Assembly (NCBI RefSeq): GCF_946463545.1
Contig: NZ_OX296583.1
Span: forward strand, 1 to 64,000
Origin: Methanothermococcus thermolithotrophicus DSM 2095
GTDB taxonomy: Archaea; AGJL01; Methanococci; Methanococcales; Methanococcaceae
DNA: 64,000 nt
Direction: 5' to 3'
This document shows, one piece after another, positions 57,281 through 64,000 of this stretch. The notes below the pieces were generated by a model, which saw only the letters and a list, made by a program, of their open reading frames with translations, had not been told where the DNA came from and ran no database searches. The position numbers were made by a program, and so were the translations under genes. How positions within the stretch are numbered: the first letter of the stretch is position 1; each line of letters opens with the position of its first letter.

Positions 57281-57403
57281 AATCTTTCAGATTTCGTAGC
57301 CCGTTAAGGGTCTTGAACTGCACGAATCCTTCGGATTCGCTGGTTTCTCACTTCTCAACAAATCTTCGATTTGCTTCGATGTTCGAAAAACCGTTAGGTT
57401 TTC
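57279..57403. repeat. Cluster of four stem-loops between lig and purB
   Basis: Perfect short hairpins: GAAATCT-TTC-AGATTTC (57279-57295), CGAATCC-TTC-GGATTCG (57323-57339), CAAATC-TTC-GATTTG (57359-57373), and AAAACC-GTTA-GGTTTT (about 57387-57402). Three have the loop TTC. The CGAATCC/GGATTCG and AAAACC/GGTTTT stems are shared with the cluster at 7.7 kb. The remaining spacer to purB is AT-rich and holds its promoter. Confidence 0.85.
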
Positions 57404-57520
57404 ATGACTCACATCATTACATCAAAGGTGTTAAACGAAATATTAAATATAAAAAAACAATATTCATGACAGCTATTCACAGAGCGATTATATCTTAACC
57501 AGAAAAAGAAAGGTGAAAAT

Positions 57521-58864
57521 ATGGCGGTACACCCAATAGATTTTAGATATGGAACTGAAGAAATGAAAAGAGTATGGGAAGAAGAAACAAAACTTCAAAA
57601 GATGCTTGAAGTAGAAGCTGCACTGGCAAAGGCTGAGGCAGAGCTCGGTATGATACCAAAAGAAGCTGCAGAAGAAATAAACAGAAAGGCATCAACAAAA
57701 TATGTTAAGTTGGAAAGAGTTAAGGGGATAGAAAGAGAAACAAGACACGATGTTGTATCTGTTGTTAAAGCTTTTGCAGAAGTTTGTGAAGGAAATGCTG
57801 GTGAATACATACACTTTGGTTCAACCTCTAACGATATTATAGATACTGCTCAATCACTCCAATTTAAGGATGCAATAGCAATTTTAGAAGATAAATTAGA
57901 AAAATTAAAAGAAGAGTTACTTAAGAAAGCTGAAGAACACAAATACACAGTTTGTATTGGTAGAACACACGGACAGCATGCAGTTCCAACAACCTATGGA
58001 ATGAAATTTGCACTATGGGCAGCTGAAATAAGCAGACATATTGAAAGATTGAAGGAGTGTAAAGATAGATTGTGTGTTTCAATGATAACTGGTGCAGTAG
58101 GTACAATGGCTGCAATTGGTGAAAACGGATTGCTGGTTCACAAACGTGTTGGTGAAATTTTAGGATTAAATCCTGTTTTAATATCAAATCAAGTTGTTCA
58201 AAGGGACAGGCATGCTGAATTTATGGCAGTTCTGGCTTTAATTGCTCAAACATTAAATAAAATTGGAATTACAGTAAGAAGCATGCAGAGATCTGAAATA
58301 AAAGAACTTGAAGAAGAGTTTGATGCTTCAAAACAAACCGGATCATCAACAATGCCTCACAAAAGAAACCCAATAACATTTGAGCAAATCTGCGGTTTAT
58401 CAAGAGTTATAAAGGCAAATGCATTGGCAGAATTTGACAACATACCTCTATGGGAAGAAAGAGACCTTACAAACTCCTCACCTGAAAGATGTTTATTCCC
58501 TGAGAGCTGCATTTTGCTTGACCATATTTTAAACCTTGCAATTAAAGGAATGAAGAAGTTAACTGTAAATATTGAAAACGTAAATAGAAACCTTGAATTA
58601 ACAAAAGGATTGATAATGGCTGAAAGAGTAATGATGGAACTTGCAAAAAAAGGTATGGGAAGACAAACAGCACATGAAACAGTTAGAAAATGTGCAATGA
58701 AAGCTCATGATGAAAATAGGCACTTAAAAGAAGTTTTACTAGAAAATGAAGAAGTTATGAAGTATTTAACTTTGGAAGACGTTGAAAGATTATTTGACTA
58801 CAAGACATACATTGGATTGGCTCCACAAATTGTTGATGAAGTAATTAAGGAATTGAAAAATTAA
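57521..58864 (+). CDS. purB: Adenylosuccinate lyase
   Basis: 447 residues of the fumarase/aspartase superfamily. HFGSTSNDIIDTAQSLQFKDA, the catalytic-His region GRTHGQHAVPTTYGMKFA, and the signature GSSTMPHKRNPITFEQ near residue 280 identify PurB. It releases fumarate twice in purine synthesis. Strong GGTGA RBS before ATG; codon use is highly biased. Converges on ksgA with only 9 bp between the stops. Confidence 0.97.
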   Translation: MAVHPIDFRYGTEEMKRVWEEETKLQKMLEVEAALAKAEAELGMIPKEAAEEINRKASTKYVKLERVKGIERETRHDVVSVVKAFAEVCEGNAGEYIHFGSTSNDIIDTAQSLQFKDAIAILEDKLEKLKEELLKKAEEHKYTVCIGRTHGQHAVPTTYGMKFALWAAEISRHIERLKECKDRLCVSMITGAVGTMAAIGENGLLVHKRVGEILGLNPVLISNQVVQRDRHAEFMAVLALIAQTLNKIGITVRSMQRSEIKELEEEFDASKQTGSSTMPHKRNPITFEQICGLSRVIKANALAEFDNIPLWEERDLTNSSPERCLFPESCILLDHILNLAIKGMKKLTVNIENVNRNLELTKGLIMAERVMMELAKKGMGRQTAHETVRKCAMKAHDENRHLKEVLLENEEVMKYLTLEDVERLFDYKTYIGLAPQIVDEVIKELKN

Positions 58865-58873
58865 AATTAATTA

Positions 58874-59692
58874 TTATAACTTATCTTTATCTTTTTTGGC
58901 GATATTATTGAATAGTAAATTACTGAGCTCACCTATTTTCTCAGGACTTAGTTTAAAAACTCTTTCATTTAAATTAAATTTATCATCTATTGAATTTAAT
59001 ATATCCTCCAGGTCTTTCCTATCAATTCCAAGTTCATGACTTGAGTTAATAAGAGCTCTTTTGACGATCTTGTTTTTGTGCTGGAATAATGCCCTAAGTA
59101 TTTTTTCAAAAAATTCTTCATTTTCAACATAAAATAGTGGTTTTTCCCTTTTTGTCAATTTTATTATTGCAGAATTTACCTTTGGTCTTGGAGAAAATGC
59201 TGACGGTGGAACCTTGCATACAAACTCCACATTTGCCTTATACTGAACTGCAACACTTAATCTTCCATACTCCTTAGTTCCAGGAGCTGCCACCATTCTT
59301 TTGGCAAACTCATACTGGTACATTAAAACTGCAACTTCAAAATCATTCTCTAAGAACTTGAATGTTATTGGCGATGAAATCTGGTATGGAAGGTTGGCAA
59401 CTATTTTGTTAAAGCCAAGTTGCTTTAAATCTACCTTTAAAGCATCGTTCCATATAACCTCAACATTTGAAAATTCTTTTAAAATTTCGTCAGCATAGGG
59501 TTCAAGCCTTCTGTCCAGCTCTATAACATAAACTTTTTTTGCATTTTTTGCAATTTCTTTTGTTAGTATTCCCTTTCCAAGACCTATCTCTAAAACTACA
59601 TCATTTTTGTTTAATTCTGCACTTTCAACTGCTCTTTTTACAAAGTTTTTATCTGTTAAAAAACACTGGCCTAGTTTCTTGTTCTGTCTCAT
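58874..59692 (-). CDS. ksgA: 16S rRNA dimethyladenosine transferase
   Basis: 272 residues. [17 protein letters not shown] at the N-terminus, SAM motif [15 protein letters not shown], and catalytic [12 protein letters not shown], then [15 protein letters not shown], are the KsgA/Dim1 hallmarks. It dimethylates two adjacent adenines in helix 45 of 16S rRNA, a late step of small subunit assembly. GTGGGATT precedes ATG at 59692. Downstream in the same direction after the methyltransferase at 60.6 kb, though 51 bp apart. Confidence 0.96.
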   Translation of the reverse strand: MRQNKKLGQCFLTDKNFVKRAVESAELNKNDVVLEIGLGKGILTKEIAKNAKKVYVIELDRRLEPYADEILKEFSNVEVIWNDALKVDLKQLGFNKIVANLPYQISSPITFKFLENDFEVAVLMYQYEFAKRMVAAPGTKEYGRLSVAVQYKANVEFVCKVPPSAFSPRPKVNSAIIKLTKREKPLFYVENEEFFEKILRALFQHKNKIVKRALINSSHELGIDRKDLEDILNSIDDKFNLNERVFKLSPEKIGELSNLLFNNIAKKDKDKL

Positions 59693-59743
59693 AATCCCAC
59701 AAATGTAGCTTTTTTAGTAAAATCAACAATAATTACATTTAGT

Positions 59744-60619
59744 TTAAATAACCACTACCTTGTCTGCAATTTCTTTCGCTTTTTTTAAATATTCAGTTGG
59801 ATCCATATATGGGAACAAATCCACAAGGCATATATCTCCATTATATGCTTTTACATCCAAATCCAAAAAATCAGAATTTACAATCTCAACATGGTTAAAA
59901 ACTTCTTCTCCAAAATTCAACTTTAAGTTATAAATTAAATCGCCTATGGCGTATTTGTTAATATCACAAAAAATTACTTTTTTCGCCCCTTTCTTTAATG
60001 CAATCATTCCTAAAGTTCCAACACCGCAAAAACCATCAATTACAACCTTATTTTTAAGGTTAAGTCTCTCTACCTTTAATATTTTTGGATTGTATAGTCT
60101 TGGAAACTCTATGTGGATTTTTGACTGATTTTTGCAAACTATGACACAGTCATTAATGGATTTTATTGGAAAAACATCGCATCTAAAATCATTTCCATAC
60201 AATAACTTATTTATTTCAGAAGAATTACCAGATGGTCTTTGATTTTTAGATAGTACGCCCTTTACCTCATCTATCTTGACAATTTCCTTTGCACATTTCT
60301 TTGAAACATCTGTCATAACAATTAGCTCATTTTTTCTTAATACTGGCAAATATTTTAATGGATATCCAATTTCCATCAACGGAGCTCCGACATCCTTTAA
60401 GGAAACCTTATTTGAATCTTCAAATTCACCCTCATCTTTCATAATATCAAATACATCCAACATCACGTCATCTATATGAGTTTTTCCACACCCACAAACC
60501 TTTTTTCTATTTTCTATTTTCAGTTTATTTATTGGAACATTTTTTGGTATTGGATTGTTGCAGTTAAGGCAAGGTTTGTAAGATTTTATTTTTTCAACCA
60601 CAATTTCTTTTGATAACAC
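59744..60619 (-). CDS. SAM-dependent methyltransferase with N-terminal cysteine cluster
   Basis: 291 residues. The N-terminus has a metal-binding pattern KPCLNCNNPIP and KKVCGCGKTHID. The C-terminal half is a Rossmann methyltransferase with VIDGFCGVGTLGMIALKKGAKKVIFCDIN and a late acidic motif LVDLFPYMDP. It belongs to an archaeal group whose substrate I do not know; RNA is likely given its neighbour ksgA. GTG is the start codon, behind a G-rich GGGGGG RBS. One of the two cysteines in CGCG suggests zinc. Confidence 0.75.
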   Translation of the reverse strand: MLSKEIVVEKIKSYKPCLNCNNPIPKNVPINKLKIENRKKVCGCGKTHIDDVMLDVFDIMKDEGEFEDSNKVSLKDVGAPLMEIGYPLKYLPVLRKNELIVMTDVSKKCAKEIVKIDEVKGVLSKNQRPSGNSSEINKLLYGNDFRCDVFPIKSINDCVIVCKNQSKIHIEFPRLYNPKILKVERLNLKNKVVIDGFCGVGTLGMIALKKGAKKVIFCDINKYAIGDLIYNLKLNFGEEVFNHVEIVNSDFLDLDVKAYNGDICLVDLFPYMDPTEYLKKAKEIADKVVVI

Positions 60620-60704
60620 AAAAAAGCCCCCCTCATTAAAAAATATTAAAATAAAAATGAACGAATAAAATACGGTAAATGGATAAATAATGTAGTTAAA
60701 GAGA

Positions 60705-62681
60705 TTATTTTAATAGTTCAATAACTCTTTCTTCGATTTCTTCTTTTCTCCTACTTGTAATGTTTGCAAGACCCTCTGCAAAGATTACCGCGTATTTTAG
60801 AATGTATTTTTTCTTTTGTTCTTCTTCTTTTTCTCTCCTTATCCTTGATATGTGGTGTTCCAACTCCCTTGCACATATCATTAAGGCCTGCCTTATTTCA
60901 TTGAATATTTCCTCGTTTTCTTCAGTGCTACAAGCTACTGCCTGTTTTCCTGCAGAGGTATAAGGTATGTGTGTTGATATTAAGTTAACAAATACTGTAA
61001 GTGGCGCATCTTCATCGCTTCTCAATCCATATCTTCTCCAGTTTATGCTCTTTACAGCATTGGTTATTCCACAACCTGAAGTATCGAACAGCAATGGTAC
61101 ATGGTTTGCAAATCTCATTATTTCCATTTTTCTGGAGCTATCGACGACTTTACCTGCGTCTCCTCCATAGGCTATACCTACCTCAACTGCAAATGGAATT
61201 CCACCCTTGTAGGTTTTTGGTCTCCTTGTCAATGTTTTAACAAAGTCTGGATTCAATGTTTCCAAGGATTTATGAATGTTTTCGTCATTTATAGGTCTTA
61301 AACCAGTGGTGGATGGTGCCATAAAATGCATATCTTGAAGTACCCTTACTATTAATTCGGCATCATCCCATCCCATTTCTCTCGGATTTTTCTTTAATAA
61401 ATTCTTTATTTCCTTTCTATATCTTTTTAACTCCTCATCTGAAACCATTGCCATTTCTATAAGTGAATCGATAAATTCTTTTGGAGGTTTTGCAATTGTT
61501 TTTAATTTTCTCTTGAATTCGTCCATCAATGCTGCATTTAAGTAATTCTTTTCCATGTACTCTATGAAATTTTCTGGTTTCTTTTTAAACTGGTTTCTTA
61601 TCTCTTTTATTTCTTCATCATCCAGTTTGTTAATCAAATATTCTGTTATAAGGTATTTCAGGTAGTAAATCTTAAGTTCTGATAAACTTTCTGGGAGCTC
61701 ATTTATCAAGTTCTTTACTTCCTCTATTTCCTTCTTGTCAAAGTACTTTCCATATTTATCCAAATAACTGTTGATATCAACATTTAGGTAGCATCCTATA
61801 ACTATATCCCAAAAAGTACTATCTCTGTAGTTTTCCAATAATTTATCCCTCAAAATGTATTCATGTAGTTCTTTAATTCTTTTTGAGGTAACCCTTGATA
61901 ATTCACTAGTTAGCATACTTGAGATCCTAACGGAATCCGTTTTTCTTGAAATATAAAGTAATTCATCAGGTGTTAAACCGTATGGGTGGGGCCTCATTTC
62001 TTCCGGACGTTCTGGGATTGCATCAACTGTTCTATCAAAAACTACAGTTTCATCAGGATCTTTTAAGGTTATTTTAGCATGAGGTGTTGCCAAACTTATT
62101 CTTCTTAAGTATTCAAATGGCCCTTGTTCTCTTCTACTGTATGTAACTTCTTTAAATTCCCCTTCAACTCTGGTTCCTCTCCAGTAACCGTCTCTGGTAG
62201 TATGTGAAACAATATCCCCTTCGTTTTTCTCGATGCTCATTTTAATTTCCATGGTGTGGATTACACCATCTCCAAGTGATGTAATGATTTTAAGAGGTTT
62301 TCCTGTGGTCATTTGAGCAAATAAGAGTACTCCCGCTGCCCCTATTCCTTGCTGACCTCTTGATTGGACCAATCTGTGCATTTTAGAACCGGCAAGCATT
62401 TTACCGAATACTTTAGGTATGAATTCTGGAGGAATACCAGGTCCATTATCTTCAATTGATATTTTGTAGTGGTCTGCACCTAATTTTTCTATCTCCACGT
62501 TGATATCAGGTAAAATCTCTGCCTCTTCACAGGCATCTAGGCTGTTAGTTACTAGTTCGTGAATTATTGTGGTCATACTTCTTAATTTTCCACTGTATCC
62601 AAGCATGTGTCTATTTTTTCTGAAAAATTCTGCAATTGAATGTTCTTTAAATTCATCAAATATTTCATTAGCTTCAGCCAC
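60705..62681 (-). CDS. top6B: DNA topoisomerase VI subunit B
   Basis: 658 residues. The GHKL ATP site reads [27 protein letters not shown] and [14 protein letters not shown], followed by the transducer domain with the switch lysine region AVGIAY-like VEVGIAYGG and a C-terminal helix. It is the ATPase half of the type IIB topoisomerase; subunit A is not in the window. Start is GTG at 62681, with GGTGAT four bases upstream. Divergent from the DTD2 gene across a 200-bp spacer with a palindrome. Confidence 0.96.
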   Translation of the reverse strand: MAEANEIFDEFKEHSIAEFFRKNRHMLGYSGKLRSMTTIIHELVTNSLDACEEAEILPDINVEIEKLGADHYKISIEDNGPGIPPEFIPKVFGKMLAGSKMHRLVQSRGQQGIGAAGVLLFAQMTTGKPLKIITSLGDGVIHTMEIKMSIEKNEGDIVSHTTRDGYWRGTRVEGEFKEVTYSRREQGPFEYLRRISLATPHAKITLKDPDETVVFDRTVDAIPERPEEMRPHPYGLTPDELLYISRKTDSVRISSMLTSELSRVTSKRIKELHEYILRDKLLENYRDSTFWDIVIGCYLNVDINSYLDKYGKYFDKKEIEEVKNLINELPESLSELKIYYLKYLITEYLINKLDDEEIKEIRNQFKKKPENFIEYMEKNYLNAALMDEFKRKLKTIAKPPKEFIDSLIEMAMVSDEELKRYRKEIKNLLKKNPREMGWDDAELIVRVLQDMHFMAPSTTGLRPINDENIHKSLETLNPDFVKTLTRRPKTYKGGIPFAVEVGIAYGGDAGKVVDSSRKMEIMRFANHVPLLFDTSGCGITNAVKSINWRRYGLRSDEDAPLTVFVNLISTHIPYTSAGKQAVACSTEENEEIFNEIRQALMICARELEHHISRIRREKEEEQKKKYILKYAVIFAEGLANITSRRKEEIEERVIELLK

Positions 62682-62804
62682 TTTATCACCGTAATTTCTT
62701 AAACTGAATGATAATACTCGTCGTCAGTACAGGTCGTTTGACGAAAGATGTCACACATTTACATACATTAAATTTAATAAAGTCATAAATAACGAATAAT
62801 GCGT

Positions 62805-62827
62805 TACAATATACTTAGTATATTGTA
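62805..62827. promoter_or_regulatory. Near-perfect 23-bp palindrome in the top6B/dtdA divergent promoter
   Basis: TACAATATAC-TTA-GTATATTGTA forms a 10-bp stem or a symmetrical operator. It lies 55-80 bases before the DTD2 ATG and about 130 before top6B, among TATA-like words, so it could bind a dimeric regulator shared by both genes. Confidence 0.5.
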
Positions 62828-62883
62828 GTAGTATTTAAAAATAATTTAAAAACTATAACAACAACGGCAATGAGGATGATAGT

Positions 62884-63666
62884 ATGGAATATTTACTCGT
62901 GTCAACAACGGAAGATTTAGCTAGTCAAAATATTAAGAATAAATTGGAAGAATTAAAAAGACAAAAAAATTGTGATTTTAAGATTTTTGAAACTGATAAG
63001 AAGCTTACACGTTTGTCTCAAAATGACTTACCCGATTCCGACTGCTATATTTTTTTATCAAAACACAGGAGTGAAAGCGGCAAACCTACATTAACGGTCC
63101 ACACCCCTGGAAACTTAACTGAGGATAATTCATTTGGGGGCAATAAAGAAGAAGTCTGTCCATGTGATCCTGTTTTAAACACCATTTTACTTAATAAGAT
63201 TTCTGAATACAACAGTTTGGATGAATACAGTTCTTTAAATTTTGATGTTTCTTTTGAAGTCGTACATCACGGACCATCTGATTTGAGAGCTCCGGCTGTT
63301 TTTGTTGAAATTGGAAGTAGTGAAAAAGAATGGATTATTGAGGAAGCTGGAGAAATAATCGCAAAATCTGTAGTCGATACATTAGATATTTTAAAAAATA
63401 AAGAATTTGAAGAAAAGGAAAAAATTATCGGGCTTGGTGGGGGCCACTATACTTCCAAGTTTACAAGACGAGCTCTATCCGGTGATTACTATATTGGATA
63501 CTTAACCCCAAAGTATGCTCAACTCTCTGAGAGTGTACTTGAACAATTGCTAGAAAAACAAGAATTCGACTATGTAGTTTTTGACTGGAAAGGACTACGG
63601 GGGGACGACAAAAGAAGATACATTGAATTTTTTGAGAATAAAGGTATTGAATGGAAAAAAATCTAG
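62884..63666 (+). CDS. dtdA: Archaeal D-aminoacyl-tRNA deacylase (DTD2)
   Basis: 260 residues matching DtdA: TVHTPGNLTEDNSFGG, VVHHGPSDLRAPAVFVEIGSSEKEW and IGLGGGHYTSKFTRRAL are diagnostic, the latter holding the zinc/substrate histidines. It hydrolyses D-amino acids from mischarged tRNAs and, in archaea and plants, also aldehyde-modified tRNAs. The start ATG at 62884 follows a GAGGATGATAG element. Divergent from top6B. Confidence 0.95.
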   Translation: MEYLLVSTTEDLASQNIKNKLEELKRQKNCDFKIFETDKKLTRLSQNDLPDSDCYIFLSKHRSESGKPTLTVHTPGNLTEDNSFGGNKEEVCPCDPVLNTILLNKISEYNSLDEYSSLNFDVSFEVVHHGPSDLRAPAVFVEIGSSEKEWIIEEAGEIIAKSVVDTLDILKNKEFEEKEKIIGLGGGHYTSKFTRRALSGDYYIGYLTPKYAQLSESVLEQLLEKQEFDYVVFDWKGLRGDDKRRYIEFFENKGIEWKKI

Positions 63667-63798
63667 TTTAACTATATATCTATTTATTGTATTATTCATA
63701 TTAGTTTAGTTAATTTTTATTGTAAATATGCTATGAAGGAAAAAATTATAAAACCATTCACAGATAAGATAGTAATAATCAAAAGCTGAAGGGAAATT

Positions 63799-64000
63799 AT
63801 GAAGGAGATTTTAACAAAATTTAAAAACGGCGAGATAAGTTTGGAAGAAGCAGAAAAGAAATTAAAACTAACGTACTTTGAAGAGATAGGCAACATGTGT
63901 AAATTGGATACCACCAGAAAACTGAGAACTGGAATTCCTGAAGTAATTTATGGTGAAGGCAAAAGAACTGAGGACATAGCAAAAATAATGATTCATTTAG
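63799..64000 (+). CDS. larB: LarB-like (PurE-related) carboxylase, 3' end beyond the window
   Basis: The first 67 residues are present: EILTKFKNGEISLEEAEKKL followed by KLDTTRKLRTGIPEVIYGEGKRTEDI, the N-terminal consensus of LarB, the PurE-like enzyme that carboxylates nicotinic acid adenine dinucleotide for the nickel-pincer cofactor. The PurE domain itself lies outside. AAGGGAAA precedes the ATG at 63799. In methanogens a lactate racemase-type enzyme is the expected user; nickel is abundant in this metabolism. Confidence 0.85.
   Translation, partial: MKEILTKFKNGEISLEEAEKKLKLTYFEEIGNMCKLDTTRKLRTGIPEVIYGEGKRTEDIAKIMIHL

Noticed and set aside
57277..57498. 73-codon plus-strand frame after lig
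   Set aside because: It spans the second hairpin cluster; composition follows the palindromes and there is no RBS.

Overview
The window is AT-rich archaeal DNA (roughly 30-33% G+C by eye). The gene content points to a hydrogenotrophic methanogen of the order Methanococcales: methanogenesis marker 12, a TfuA partner of McrA thioamidation, split transketolase around ribulose-phosphate epimerase, archaeal L7Ae/S28e/L24e, SRP19, topoisomerase VI, KEOPS Cgi121, archaeal FAD synthetase, archaeosortase and DTD2. Most ribosome binding sites are GGTGA or GGAGGT. The species cannot be fixed from the sequence alone; Methanothermococcus or Methanococcus is my guess.

Layout. 0-5.3 kb holds a PLD-like protein, tfuA, pyrI, sucC, and opposing srp19/corA/DUF373. 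5.4-10.6 kb holds surface-polysaccharide-like membrane proteins: two tandem O-antigen polymerase-like paralogs, an anchored protein, and a GT-C-like membrane protein. 10.6-13.1 kb is the non-oxidative pentose phosphate cluster. 13.5-15.9 kb holds an M42 peptidase, a PAP2 phosphatase and a cysteine-cluster protein. 15.9-29 kb is a defence island. Its first part is a three-gene set (adenine methyltransferase, small putative nuclease, PLD-SNF2 helicase). After two opposing housekeeping genes comes a 1110-residue reverse transcriptase-nitrilase fusion, the architecture of DRT type 1 (UG1) anti-phage reverse transcriptases. 29-35.2 kb holds radical SAM, molbindin, a box C/D sRNA, thiL, archaeosortase and a trm4-rtcA-archease operon. 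35.3-40.1 kb is a complete branched-chain amino acid/amide type ABC transporter behind an NrpR-type nitrogen operator. 40.2-64 kb is mostly housekeeping: malate dehydrogenase, ribosomal proteins, tungsten oxidoreductase, FAD synthetase, a PAPS-reductase-like gene that looks frameshifted, cobA, hisD, ligase, purB, ksgA, top6B, DTD2 and the start of larB.

Three DNA-level patterns run across the genes. (1) The palindrome GAGCTC occurs about 57 times where about 5 are expected. It is used in all three codon phases and between genes, like a highly iterated palindrome. (2) Two intergenic sites hold clusters of unrelated perfect hairpins that share words with each other. (3) At three gene ends, and probably a fourth, a short hairpin-bearing insert lies between two copies of the gene's terminal sequence, which suggests small palindromic insertions that duplicate the flank. 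No tRNA, rRNA, CRISPR array or intact transposase was found.
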